A DNA stretch of 26,232 nt from Planctomycetaceae bacterium (lineage in GTDB: Bacteria; Planctomycetota; UBA1135; GCA-002686595). The position numbers were made by a program, and so were the translations under genes. The notes below the pieces were generated by a model. It saw only the letters and a program-made list of their open reading frames with translations, had not been told where the DNA came from and did no database searches. Each line of letters begins with the position of its first letter. Positions within the stretch are counted from its first letter, which is position 1. The stretch is from positions 1 through 26,232 of the forward strand of contig JABWBL010000002.1 of assembly GCA_013360535.1 (NCBI GenBank). The letters run 5' to 3'. Of this stretch, positions 6,977 to 15,060 are shown in pieces.

Positions 6977-8053
6977 ATGGCCGTGCTTCGCGCGTGGACG
7001 TTCCGGGCTCAAGGCGAGCCCATGGTCGAGGAGCAACGCACCGAAATCCCGGGGCGCGGGGAGGTGATCGTCAAGGTCGCGGGCTGCGGGATCTGCCACA
7101 CGGATCTGGGCTACTGCTACGACGGCGTGCCGACGCGCAAGGCGCTGCCGCTGACGCTCGGGCACGAGATCAGCGGCGTCGTGGTCGAGTGTGGGCCCGG
7201 CGCGGAGGAGTGGGAGGGTCGCGCGGTGGTCGTGCCGGCGGTGATGCCGTGCGGGAGCTGCGACGCGTGTGCGAGCGGGCACGGCTCGATCTGCCCCAAG
7301 CAGATCTTCCCGGGCAACGACGTGCACGGCGGCTTCGCGACGCATGTGCGCGTGCCCGCGCTCGGCCTGTGCCCGGTGCCCGATCTCGCGAATCCGCGCC
7401 TGAATCCCGCTGGAATCGACCTCGCGTCGCTGGCGGTGCTCGCCGATGCGGTGACGACGCCGTACCAGGCGATCGAGCGTGCGAAGCTTGGGTCCAGCGA
7501 CCTCGCGGTCGTCGTAGGAGCCGGTGGCGTCGGCGGCTACGCGGTGCAGATCGCCGCGGCGCGCGGGGCGACGGTCGTGGCGATCGACATCGATGCGGGC
7601 AAGCTCGCGCTCGCCGGAGAGCACGGCGCGGCGCTGACGCTGCGCGCGGACGAGCTCGACTTCAAGGCGATCCGCAACGCGGTGCGCGGACTCGCGAAGG
7701 AACGCGGCATCCCGAGCTATCGCTGGAACCTGTTCGAGTGCTCGGGAACGACCGCGGGCCAGAACACCGCGTTCTCGCTGGTCGAGCACGGCAGCCACCT
7801 GTGGGTGGTCGGCTTCACCTCGAAGAAGCTCGAGCTGCGCCTCTCGAACCTGATGGCCTTCGACGCGACGGCGCGTGGCAACTGGGGCTGTCTGCCGGAG
7901 CTGTATCCGGCGGCGCTCGAGCTCGTGCTGTCGGCCAAGGTCGCGCTGCTGCCTTTCACCGAGAAGCGCCCGCTCTCCTCGATCAACCAGAGCTTCGCCG
8001 ACGTGCATGCGCACAAGGCGTCGAAGCGCATCGTCCTCGTTCCGCAGGCCTGA
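6977..8053 (+). CDS. had: 6-hydroxycyclohex-1-ene-1-carbonyl-CoA dehydrogenase
   Basis: A 358-residue zinc-type medium-chain dehydrogenase. In anaerobic benzoyl-CoA degradation Had oxidises 6-hydroxycyclohex-1-ene-1-carbonyl-CoA to the 6-oxo compound with NAD+. Visible: catalytic-zinc residues C40 (in CGICHTDLG) and H63-E64 (LGHEISG); structural-zinc cysteines C92, C95, C98 and C106 (PCGSCDACASGHGSICPKQ); and the Rossmann motif VVVGAGGVGGY (178-188) with D204 closing the second strand, which favours NAD over NADP. The stretch ICPKQIFPGNDVHGGFATHV is characteristic of Had rather than of general alcohol dehydrogenases. Length agrees with the family (about 360-370). The ATG at 6977 follows a strong GAGGTGA ribosome-binding site. 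It is the first gene of the operon; oah starts 5 bp after its stop. The identification rests on motifs together with the pathway neighbours. Confidence 0.93.
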   Translation: MAVLRAWTFRAQGEPMVEEQRTEIPGRGEVIVKVAGCGICHTDLGYCYDGVPTRKALPLTLGHEISGVVVECGPGAEEWEGRAVVVPAVMPCGSCDACASGHGSICPKQIFPGNDVHGGFATHVRVPALGLCPVPDLANPRLNPAGIDLASLAVLADAVTTPYQAIERAKLGSSDLAVVVGAGGVGGYAVQIAAARGATVVAIDIDAGKLALAGEHGAALTLRADELDFKAIRNAVRGLAKERGIPSYRWNLFECSGTTAGQNTAFSLVEHGSHLWVVGFTSKKLELRLSNLMAFDATARGNWGCLPELYPAALELVLSAKVALLPFTEKRPLSSINQSFADVHAHKASKRIVLVPQA

Positions 8054-8058
8054 CTCCG

Positions 8059-9174
8059 ATGACTTTCAAGAACCACGACCTCGTTGCGCACCAGCTCGTC
8101 CCCGGCCTCGTCGTCGAGAAGCTCGCCGTGCGCGATTCCGCTGGCAAGGCCGTCGATGGCCTGTGCGCGCACCGCATCCGGCTCGACAACCCGACGCAAT
8201 TCAACTCCTACACCACCGAGATGGTGAAGGGCGTGATCCTCGCGATGCGCGAGGCGTCAAACGATCGCGCCTGCGTCGCGGTGGTCTTCACCGGCAGCGG
8301 CGACAAGGCCTTCTGCACAGGCGGAAACACCAAGGAATACGCGGAGTACTACGCGGGCAAGCCGGAGGAGTACCGCCAGTACATGCGGCTCTTCAACGAC
8401 ATGGTCACGGCGATCCTGCACTGCGACAAGCCGGTGATCAACCGCGTCAACGGCATGCGCATCGGCGGCGGGCAGGAGATCGGCATGGCCTGCGACTTCT
8501 CGGTCGCGCAGGACTTCGCGCGCTTCGGGCAGGCCGGACCGAAACACGGCTCGGCGCCCGACGGAGGCAGCACGGACTTCCTGCCGCTGTTCGTCGGCAT
8601 CGAGCGCGCGATGCAGAGCTGCACGCTGTGCGAGCCGTGGAGCGCGTCGATGGCGATGCGCCTGGGGCTGCTCACGTCGGTCGTGCCGGCGCTCGTGGTC
8701 GACGGCAAGTTCGTGCCCAATCCATTGGTCGTCACCGAGCGCTGGATCGACGACATGGGGCGCATCGTGTACGGCGACTTCAAGACGGGAGCGGCGGCCG
8801 CGGCCGGCAAGGAGGTCGTCGCGCGCGGCAAGCTCGACCTTTCGCTGCTCGACGCGGAGGTTGATCGGCTCGTCACGTCGCTCGCGCTCACGATGCCGCA
8901 CTGCCTCTCGAAGACGATCGAGAGCCTGCGCAAGCACAAGCTCGAGCACTGGGACCGCAACCGCGAGACCAACCGCGCGTGGCTCGGGCTCAACATGATG
9001 ACCGAGGGCCGCGCGGGCTTCCGCGCGTTCAACGAAGGCGGCAAGGAGTGCCGCGAGCCGGACTTCCTGCTGCTTCGCCAGCTGCAGGCGCAAGGCATGC
9101 CGTGGGGTGACGAGCTGACCGAAGCGGTGCTGTGGAAGGTCCACGGCGAGGCGGCGCCCTGCCATGGAGTCTGA
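8059..9174 (+). CDS. oah: 6-oxocyclohex-1-ene-1-carbonyl-CoA hydrolase (ring-opening)
   Basis: A 371-residue crotonase-superfamily enzyme, also called BamA. It adds water to 6-oxocyclohex-1-ene-1-carbonyl-CoA and cleaves the ring hydrolytically to 3-hydroxypimeloyl-CoA. It is widely used as the marker of anaerobic aromatic degradation because its sequence is highly conserved. Diagnostic segments are all present: FCTGGNTKEYAEYYAGKPEE (85-104), the second oxyanion-hole region NGMRIGGGQEIGMACDFSVA (131-150), and FGQAGPKHGSAPDGGSTDFL (156-175) followed by SCTLCEPWSA. Length matches the family (about 375). The ATG at 8059 follows had by 5 bp with no strong ribosome-binding site of its own, so coupling to had is likely. 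Its 3' end overlaps the next gene by 11 bp. This is one of the most secure calls in the window. Confidence 0.96.
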   Translation: MTFKNHDLVAHQLVPGLVVEKLAVRDSAGKAVDGLCAHRIRLDNPTQFNSYTTEMVKGVILAMREASNDRACVAVVFTGSGDKAFCTGGNTKEYAEYYAGKPEEYRQYMRLFNDMVTAILHCDKPVINRVNGMRIGGGQEIGMACDFSVAQDFARFGQAGPKHGSAPDGGSTDFLPLFVGIERAMQSCTLCEPWSASMAMRLGLLTSVVPALVVDGKFVPNPLVVTERWIDDMGRIVYGDFKTGAAAAAGKEVVARGKLDLSLLDAEVDRLVTSLALTMPHCLSKTIESLRKHKLEHWDRNRETNRAWLGLNMMTEGRAGFRAFNEGGKECREPDFLLLRQLQAQGMPWGDELTEAVLWKVHGEAAPCHGV

Positions 9175-9646
9175 GAGGAGCTCGGCCGCCGTGGGAGCGC
9201 ACGTGCGCGCGCTCGTGGCGAGCGACCTCCCCGAGGTGATCCGCATCGACGCGGCGCACACGGGGCAGGAGAAACCGGCCTATTGGCGGGCCGTCTTCGA
9301 GCGCTTTTGCGGAGCGGGGGCCTCGCGCGCGACCGTCGGCCTCGCTGCGGAGGGCGAGCGGGGACTCGACGGCTACCTGTTCGGCGAGGTGCGCGAAGTC
9401 GAGTTCGGTTCCGAGGCCTGCGGCTGGGTCTTCGCCGTCGGTGTCGACGAGCGTGCACTGCGACGCGGAACGGCCTCGGCGTTGCTCGAGGAGGCTCGCC
9501 TGCGCTTCGTCGAGCTCGGCGTCGCCAAGGTGCGGACCATGGTCGCGCGCAACGACGTCCCCGTCCTCTCGTTCTTCCGGGCCAGCGGCTTCGTCGGCGG
9601 CCCGTTCGTCCAGCTCGAGTTGCCCCTGCAGGAGAGACAGACGTGA
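9164..9646 (+). CDS. GNAT acetyltransferase 1, possible BadL-like
   Basis: A 160-residue GCN5-related N-acetyltransferase fold: beta1-alpha1 (HVRALVASDLPEVIRID), central strands (TVGLAAEGERGLDGYLFGEV), motif A (VFAVGVDERALRRGTASALL), and a C-terminal motif with SFFRASGF. The acetyl-CoA loop reads L-R-R-G-T-A, so the usual Q/R at its first position is replaced. It may be functional or somewhat degenerate. The gene sits between oah and dch, overlapping oah by 11 bp and dch by 4 bp (GTGA), so it is a genuine operon member. In Rhodopseudomonas palustris the GNAT BadL acetylates aminobenzoates to produce the inducer of the benzoate genes; the same role is possible but unproven here. A GTG at 9191, 10 bases after a strong AGAGGAG site, is an alternative start. 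It resembles GNAT2 at 15794-16300 along its full length. Confidence 0.85.
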   Translation: MESERSSAAVGAHVRALVASDLPEVIRIDAAHTGQEKPAYWRAVFERFCGAGASRATVGLAAEGERGLDGYLFGEVREVEFGSEACGWVFAVGVDERALRRGTASALLEEARLRFVELGVAKVRTMVARNDVPVLSFFRASGFVGGPFVQLELPLQERQT

Positions 9647-10416
9647 ACACGACCGTCGAGAGTCCGGTGAAGGTCGAGAAGCGCGAGGGTCTGTGGCTCG
9701 TGCGCCTCGATCGCCCCAAGGCCAATGTGATCGATGCGGCGATGACCGAGGCGCTCTGCCGCGTGTTCGTCGAGGCGCGCGAGACGGCGGGACTGAAGGT
9801 GATCGTGCTGTCGCACTCCGGTCCGCACTTCTCGTTCGGCGCTTCGGTGCAGGAGCACCTGCCGGAGACCGTGGCGAGCATGTTGCGCAGTTTTCACGGC
9901 CTTTTCCGCGCGATAGCGGCCAGCGGGGTGCCGGTGCTCGCGGCCGTGCGCGGCCAGTGCCTCGGCGGCGGGCTCGAACTCGCGAGTTTCTGCCAGCGCG
10001 TGTTCGCGGCGCCCGACGCGAAGCTCGGCCAGCCGGAGATCGTGCTCGGCGTGTTTGCTCCAGTGGCGTCCCTCGTCCTTCCCGAGCGCGTCGGACGCGC
10101 GGCGGCGGAGGACCTGTGCCTGTCGGGGCGCAGCGTGGGTGCGGAGGAAGCGCGCCGGATCGGACTGGTCGACGAGCTCGCCGACGATCCGGAAGCGGCG
10201 GCGTTGAAGTACGCGAGCGAGCAGCTCTTGCGGCACTCCGCGGCGAGCCTCGCTCACGCGCTCAAGGCGCTGCGGGCGCGCCACCACGAGCACTTCTTCG
10301 CCGAGCTCGACCGCCTCGAGGCGAGCTACTTGCGCGAGCTGATGGCGACGCACGACGCGACCGAGGGCATTCGCGCCTTCCTCGAGAAGCGCGCGCCGAA
10401 CTGGAGCAACTCATGA
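9643..10416 (+). CDS. dch: Cyclohexa-1,5-diene-1-carbonyl-CoA hydratase
   Basis: A 257-residue enoyl-CoA hydratase/crotonase-family protein. Dch adds water to the dienoyl-CoA made by benzoyl-CoA reductase, giving 6-hydroxycyclohex-1-ene-1-carbonyl-CoA, the substrate of Had. Visible: the first oxyanion-hole stretch HFSFGASVQEHLPE (62-75), a signature of Dch among crotonases, and the second, AVRGQCLGGGLELASF (101-116), followed by KLGQPEIVLGVFAP. Length matches known Dch proteins (about 258). The start is GTG at 9643, whose last bases overlap the GNAT1 stop (GTGA); a GGAGAGA site lies about 8 bases upstream. Its own stop overlaps the bcrC start (ATGA). Without its neighbours it could be called a generic hydratase, but motif and context together make Dch very likely. 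Confidence 0.92.
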   Translation: MNTTVESPVKVEKREGLWLVRLDRPKANVIDAAMTEALCRVFVEARETAGLKVIVLSHSGPHFSFGASVQEHLPETVASMLRSFHGLFRAIAASGVPVLAAVRGQCLGGGLELASFCQRVFAAPDAKLGQPEIVLGVFAPVASLVLPERVGRAAAEDLCLSGRSVGAEEARRIGLVDELADDPEAAALKYASEQLLRHSAASLAHALKALRARHHEHFFAELDRLEASYLRELMATHDATEGIRAFLEKRAPNWSNS

Positions 10417-11579
10417 CCGGTCTCGAACAACTTCTCGGGCGGGCGGAAGAGCTCTACCGCGACCTGCGCTTCACCGCCGTGAGCGAGTGGAAGAAGCGCA
10501 ACGGCGGCCTCGCGATCGGCTTCATGCCGGTGTACGTGCCGCGCGAGCTGCTGCACGCGATGGGCGTGCTGCCGGTCGGTGTCATGGGCGCCGGCGACGA
10601 CCTCGAGATCATTCGCGGCGACGCGTACTACCAGAGCTACATCTGCCACTTGCCACGGAGCACGATCGAGCTCGGCCTCAACGGCGCGCTCGACAGTCTC
10701 GACGGCATGCTGTTTCCGGCGACCTGCGACGTCATCCGCAACCTGTCGGGGATGTGGAAGATGCAGTTCCCCGAGAAGTACTCGCACTACCTCGACGTTC
10801 CGCAGGATTTTGACGCCAACGTCGGCGGGCAGTTCTACCGGCGCGAACTGGAAGAGATCGCGGAGGAGCTGCATCGGCGTGGCGCGCGCAAGCTCGAGCC
10901 GGCCGCGTTGCGCAAGTCGATCGCCGCCTACAACGAGAACCGCGCGCTCGTCGAGGGGCTCTACTCGCTGCGCATCGAGGAGCCGTGGCGCGTGCCGACG
11001 CACGAGCTGTACCTGCTCCTGCGCGCGGGCAACGTGCTTCCGGTCGAGGAACACACCGTGATGTTGCGCGACTATCGCGCGGCCGTGCTCGCCGACGAGG
11101 ATCGACGCAGCATGGATCAGGCGCGCGTGCTGCTCGCGGGATCTTTCTGCGAGCAACCGCCGCTGGGGCTCTTGCGCACGCTCGAACGCGCCGGCTGTTA
11201 CATCGTCGACGACGACTTCGTGCAGGTGCACCGCTGGATCACGGGCGACGTGCGCGCGGACGGCGCGGACCCGCTCGCGGACCTTGTGCTGGCCTACCTC
11301 AAGCAAGGCATCGCGAGCCCGATCCGCTACATCGACGAACAAGTGAAGGGGCAGGCGCTCGTCGAGCGTGTCGAGCGCAGCGGCGCCGAAGGCGTGATCT
11401 TCTGCGCGCCGAGCTTCTGCGATCCGGCGCTGCTCGACCAGCCGATGGCCGTCGCGGCGATCGAACGCGCGGGCATCCCGTGGACGAGCTTCAAGTACGC
11501 GGAAAACACCGGGCAGTTCCAGGTGATTCGCGAACAGGCAGGCACTTTCGCCGACTCGATCAAGCTGTGGAGCGAATGA
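10413..11579 (+). CDS. bcrC: Benzoyl-CoA reductase, subunit C (gamma)
   Basis: A 388-residue subunit of the catalytic (substrate-reducing) half of class I benzoyl-CoA reductase, related to the 2-hydroxyacyl-CoA dehydratase D-component (HgdB/C). With BcrB it binds the iron-sulfur clusters and benzoyl-CoA. Family segments seen: FMPVYVPRELLHAMGVLPVG (37-56), IIRGDAYYQSYICHLPRSTI (66-85), LDGMLFPATCDVIRNLSGMW (96-115). Conserved cysteines at 78, 105 and near the C-terminus (331/336 in FCAPSFCDP) are candidate cluster ligands. The size (about 44 kDa) fits BcrC/BadD rather than the smaller Bzd-type homologue. The ATG overlaps the dch stop (ATGA); bcrB follows directly, giving the standard bcrCBAD order. 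Confidence 0.95.
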   Translation: MTGLEQLLGRAEELYRDLRFTAVSEWKKRNGGLAIGFMPVYVPRELLHAMGVLPVGVMGAGDDLEIIRGDAYYQSYICHLPRSTIELGLNGALDSLDGMLFPATCDVIRNLSGMWKMQFPEKYSHYLDVPQDFDANVGGQFYRRELEEIAEELHRRGARKLEPAALRKSIAAYNENRALVEGLYSLRIEEPWRVPTHELYLLLRAGNVLPVEEHTVMLRDYRAAVLADEDRRSMDQARVLLAGSFCEQPPLGLLRTLERAGCYIVDDDFVQVHRWITGDVRADGADPLADLVLAYLKQGIASPIRYIDEQVKGQALVERVERSGAEGVIFCAPSFCDPALLDQPMAVAAIERAGIPWTSFKYAENTGQFQVIREQAGTFADSIKLWSE

Positions 11580-11581
11580 CC

Positions 11582-12883
11582 ATGAGCAAACAAGCGACCC
11601 CCGGCAACGTGGCGACGGCTGCGCTGAAGGACCAGAGTCAGGAGCGCCAGAAGGCGATGATCGCCGAGCACTTCCGCAAGCTCGCGGAGGCGCCGGAGCG
11701 CGGCGAGAAGTGCGTGTACACGTTCGTTCCGGGCAACCTGACGGAGCTGATCGACAGCTTCGGTCTGCTGCCGGTCCTCCCGGAGATCAACGCGCTGCAG
11801 TCGGGCATGCGCGGCAAGTCGCGCGACTACATCGGGCTCGCGGAGAAGCTCGGGCACAGCGAAGACGTCTGCACGTACGTCAAGTGCGACATCGGCATGC
11901 TGAAATCGGGCAACGTCGGACCGACGGGCGAGCGCCTGCCGAATCCGGACCTGCTGCTGCTCTCCTACACGGGCTGCTTCACGTTCCTGAAGTGGTTCGA
12001 GCTGCTCGGGCAGGAGTACAACGCGCCGGTCGCGATGCTCCACGTGCCGTACCAGGGTGATGGCGTCGTCACCGACTCGATGCGCACGTACGTCGTCGAC
12101 CAGCTGAAGAAGAAGGTCATTCCGGCGCTCGAGCGCATCAGCGGGCGTGCCTACGACGAGGAGGCGCTGAAAGAGCGGCTCGCGCGCTCGGCGAAGGCGG
12201 AGGAGGACCTCGTGTGGGTGCTCGAGAGCGCCAAACGCCGCCCGTCGCCGATCGACGCGTACTTTGGCGGCGTCTACTACATCGGGCCGATCTTCACGGC
12301 CTTCCGCGGCACGCAGGATGCGGTGCTGTACTACCGCGAGCTGCGCGCGGAGATCGAGGGGCGCATCGCGCTCGGCAAGGGACCGGTGACCCCCGACGGC
12401 GAGATCGAGAACGAGCGCTACCGCCTCGTGGTCGAAGGGCCGCCGAACTGGACGAGCTTCCGCAAGTTCTGGCAGATGTTCGCGGAGGAAGGCGCGGTCG
12501 TCGTCGCGTCCACGTACACGAAGGTCGGCGGCGTGTACGACAACGGCTTCCGCCACGACCCGAACCGGCCGCTGGAGACGCTCGCCGACTACTGCATGGG
12601 TTGTTACACGAACCTGAACCTGCCGACGCGCGTGCAGATGCTCGAACGCTACGTGCGCGAGTATTCGGCGGATGGCTTCCTGATCAACTCCGTCAAGAGC
12701 TGCAATTCCTTCAGCGCAGGGCAACTGATGATCCTGCGCGAGGTCGAGCGTCGCACCGGTCGCCCCGGTGGCTTCATCGAGAGCGACCTCGTCGATCCGC
12801 GCTACTTCTCGGCCTCGAACATCAAGAATCGGCTCGAGTCGTACTTCCAGATGATCGAGCAGAAGCGCGCGGGAGGCGCCTAG
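11582..12883 (+). CDS. bcrB: Benzoyl-CoA reductase, subunit B (beta)
   Basis: A 433-residue partner of BcrC in the catalytic module; same superfamily (2-hydroxyacyl-CoA dehydratase D-component). Cysteines at 44, 97, 102, 132 (SYTGCFTFLKWF), 338 and 341 (DYCMGCYTNLNLP) and 374 (SVKSCNSFSAGQ) include the likely 4Fe-4S ligands. The TYTKVGGVYD and DPRYFSASNIKNR segments are also typical of BcrB/BadE. Two in-frame starts are possible: 11576, which would overlap the bcrC stop as ATGA but lies only 3 bases from the GGAG site, and 11582, which has better spacing (9 bases). I chose 11582; the difference is two residues. Three bases separate its stop from the bcrA start. Confidence 0.95.
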   Translation: MSKQATPGNVATAALKDQSQERQKAMIAEHFRKLAEAPERGEKCVYTFVPGNLTELIDSFGLLPVLPEINALQSGMRGKSRDYIGLAEKLGHSEDVCTYVKCDIGMLKSGNVGPTGERLPNPDLLLLSYTGCFTFLKWFELLGQEYNAPVAMLHVPYQGDGVVTDSMRTYVVDQLKKKVIPALERISGRAYDEEALKERLARSAKAEEDLVWVLESAKRRPSPIDAYFGGVYYIGPIFTAFRGTQDAVLYYRELRAEIEGRIALGKGPVTPDGEIENERYRLVVEGPPNWTSFRKFWQMFAEEGAVVVASTYTKVGGVYDNGFRHDPNRPLETLADYCMGCYTNLNLPTRVQMLERYVREYSADGFLINSVKSCNSFSAGQLMILREVERRTGRPGGFIESDLVDPRYFSASNIKNRLESYFQMIEQKRAGGA

Positions 12884-12886
12884 GCG

Positions 12887-14203
12887 ATGAAGATCGACTA
12901 CTGCGTGGGCATCGACCTCGGCTCGACGACCACCAAGGCGGTGGTGCTCGACGGCGAGCGCCGCATCCTCGGCCGCGGCATCACGAACAGCCGCAGCAAC
13001 TACGACGTGGCCTGCAAGGTTGCGCTCGGTGAAGCGCTGATCAACGCGCGCTTCTCGCTGATCGACGGCCGCATGGAGCACGACGGCGTCGATGCCGAGC
13101 GGCGGCGCGAGCTGCTGACGCGATTCGAGCTGGCGTTCCGCGAGCAGCAGTACCGTTCGCAGCTCGCCGCGCTGCGCACGAGCCTCCACCAGCACGCCGA
13201 GCGGCTCGCCATGGGCGCGGCGACGAACGCCGCGCTCGAGCGCATCCTCGGCACGATGGAGCAGGAAACCGGCGAGCTCTACCGCGTCGGCGCCTCGCGC
13301 AAGAGCGACTTCTTCCGCGACCTCGCGGGCAGTCGCTATGTCGAGCTCGCCGAGGCCATCGCGCGCGACGGCGGCCACGCGTTCGATCCGCTCGTCGGCC
13401 TGTTCGACAAGGCGATCCTCGAGACCGAGAACTCGACCGAGGCGGTCGGCACGTTCGAGTCGCACGCGCGCAAGGCGATGGTGCAAGCCGGTGACCCGGC
13501 GTTGCAGCGTGCGGTGACGAAGGTGCTTTCGATCGAGCTCGTGCAGCGCCTCGGCGTCGGCACCGGTTACGGCCGCCAGCGCCTGCCGTTCCCCGAGAAG
13601 CTCATCCGCAGCGAGATCCTGTGCCACGGCCTCGGCGCCCACGCGATGTTCCCTGGCACGCGCACGGTGCTCGACATCGGCGGCCAGGACACCAAGGCCA
13701 TCCAGGTCGACGCCAACGGCATCGTGACGAGCTTCCAGATGAACGACCGCTGCGCCGCGGGCTGTGGGCGCTACCTCGGTTACATCGCCGACGAGATGAA
13801 CCTCGGCTTGCACGAGCTCGGGCCCATGGCGGGCAAGTCGTGCCGTACGGTGCGCATCAACTCGACTTGCACGGTGTTCGCCGGTGCGGAGCTGCGGGAG
13901 CGCCTCTCGCTCGGCGAGAAGCGCGAGGACATCCTCGCGGGCTTGCACCGCGCGATCATCCTGCGCGCGATGTCGCTGCTCGCGCGTTCGGGTGGCATCG
14001 AGGACGAGTTCACGTTCACTGGCGGCGTCGCGCGCAACACGGAAGCCGTCAAGGCGCTGCGCCTGCTCGTGAAGGAGAACTACGGCGAGCGCAAGCTCAA
14101 CATCTCGCCCGACTCGATCTACACCGGCGCGCTGGGCGCGTCGTTGTTCGCGTGGCGCGAAGTCAGCCGTCAGGAAGCGGAGCCCGTGGAGGTGCCGGCA
14201 TGA
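12887..14203 (+). CDS. bcrA: Benzoyl-CoA reductase, subunit A (alpha, ATPase)
   Basis: A 438-residue ASKHA-fold ATPase of the BcrA/BadF/HgdC family. It forms the electron-activation module with BcrD: reduced ferredoxin loads a 4Fe-4S cluster at the subunit interface, and ATP hydrolysis drives electrons to BcrBC at very low potential. Visible: phosphate-binding [12 protein letters not shown] (8-19), the second nucleotide motif [10 protein letters not shown] (263-272), the cluster cysteine region [13 protein letters not shown] (286-298; C289, C293) and C328 in [10 protein letters not shown], and the adenosine motif [10 protein letters not shown]. The ~200-residue insertion between the first two motifs, absent from short activators such as HgdC, is typical of BcrA. 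Length equals known BcrA proteins. The end overlaps bcrD by ATGA. Confidence 0.95.
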   Translation: MKIDYCVGIDLGSTTTKAVVLDGERRILGRGITNSRSNYDVACKVALGEALINARFSLIDGRMEHDGVDAERRRELLTRFELAFREQQYRSQLAALRTSLHQHAERLAMGAATNAALERILGTMEQETGELYRVGASRKSDFFRDLAGSRYVELAEAIARDGGHAFDPLVGLFDKAILETENSTEAVGTFESHARKAMVQAGDPALQRAVTKVLSIELVQRLGVGTGYGRQRLPFPEKLIRSEILCHGLGAHAMFPGTRTVLDIGGQDTKAIQVDANGIVTSFQMNDRCAAGCGRYLGYIADEMNLGLHELGPMAGKSCRTVRINSTCTVFAGAELRERLSLGEKREDILAGLHRAIILRAMSLLARSGGIEDEFTFTGGVARNTEAVKALRLLVKENYGERKLNISPDSIYTGALGASLFAWREVSRQEAEPVEVPA

Positions 14204-15060
14204 AGACCAACGAACTGCGGGTGGCCGGCATCGACGTCGGCTCGTCGGCGATCAAGGTGGCGGTGCTGCGCGATCGCGGGAGCGAAGGCGCGGAGCTGGT
14301 GGGGCAGGCCACGGAACGCCTGCGGCGGCGCGACCCGCTCGACGTCGTCGACAGCACGCTCGACGCGGCGCTCGCGCTCGCCGGGCTGCGGCGCGACGAG
14401 CTCGAGTACATCGCGACGACCGGCGAAGGCGAGAAGGTCGAGTGCCGCACCGGGCACTTCTACGGCATGACGACGCACGCCCGCGGCGGACTGTTCCTCG
14501 ATCCGGAGGTTCGGGCCGTCGTCGACATCGGTGCGCTGCACGCTCGCGCGGTCCTGATGGACGAGCGCGCCCGCGTGCTCGGCCATCGCATGACGAGCCA
14601 GTGCGCGTCGGGCTCGGGCCAGTTCCTCGAGAACATCTGCCGCTACCTCGGCGTCACGATCGACGAGATCGGGCCGCTCTCGCTGCAGTCACAAAAGCCC
14701 GAGACGTGCTCGTCGATCTGCGCCGTGCTCGCCGAGACCGACGTCATCAACATGGTGTCGCGCGGCATCACGATCCCCGACATTCTCAAGGGCATTCACC
14801 TGTCGATGGCGGGCCGTTACCTCAAGCTGCTCACCTCGGCAGGCGCGCGTGGACCCGTGCTCATCACCGGCGGCCTCGCGCGCGACGAGGGGCTGCGTGC
14901 GGCGTTGATCGAGCTCGTCGGGGAGCAACAGGTGCCCGTCGAGATCCGCATGCACGACAATTCTCCGCTCGCTGGCGCGATCGGTGCGGGCCTGTGGGGT
15001 GCGTTCCGCGTGCGCAAGCTCTCCAGTCGCGGCGTTTCGCTGAGCGGGAGCCGCGGATGA
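14200..15060 (+). CDS. bcrD: Benzoyl-CoA reductase, subunit D (delta, ATPase)
   Basis: A 286-residue second ATPase subunit that pairs with BcrA in the electron-activation module. It has the short ASKHA layout: [15 protein letters not shown] (9-23), [29 protein letters not shown] (107-121), the cluster loop [14 protein letters not shown] (133-146, C135), [20 protein letters not shown] (171-190, C174) and [11 protein letters not shown] (222-232). The '[10 protein letters not shown]' and '[10 protein letters not shown]' segments are typical of BcrD/BadG. Size (about 30 kDa) fits Bcr-type. The ATG at 14200 overlaps the bcrA stop and has a good GGAGGTG site 5 bases upstream. The last bases overlap the next start (ATGA). 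The upstream extension of this open frame is out-of-frame bcrA and is not coding. Confidence 0.95.
   Translation: MKTNELRVAGIDVGSSAIKVAVLRDRGSEGAELVGQATERLRRRDPLDVVDSTLDAALALAGLRRDELEYIATTGEGEKVECRTGHFYGMTTHARGGLFLDPEVRAVVDIGALHARAVLMDERARVLGHRMTSQCASGSGQFLENICRYLGVTIDEIGPLSLQSQKPETCSSICAVLAETDVINMVSRGITIPDILKGIHLSMAGRYLKLLTSAGARGPVLITGGLARDEGLRAALIELVGEQQVPVEIRMHDNSPLAGAIGAGLWGAFRVRKLSSRGVSLSGSRG

Noticed and set aside
6916..8058. Extended reading of the oah frame back to 6916 as a fusion protein
   Set aside because: The upstream part is out-of-frame had; oah begins at the ATG at 8059, where Oah-family sequence starts.
11327..13948. 873-codon open frame on the minus strand opposite bcrB and bcrA
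   Set aside because: Composition is typical of an antisense shadow of GC-rich codons (Arg, Glu, Asp, Leu, His-rich), with no recognisable motif, and it lies across well-supported plus-strand genes.
10413..15060. Possibility that the four-subunit enzyme is a 2-hydroxyacyl-CoA dehydratase with its activator
   Set aside because: BcrA has the long insertion and BcrD is a second ATPase, and had, oah and dch are in the same operon; 2-hydroxyacyl-CoA dehydratases have one short activator and other neighbours.
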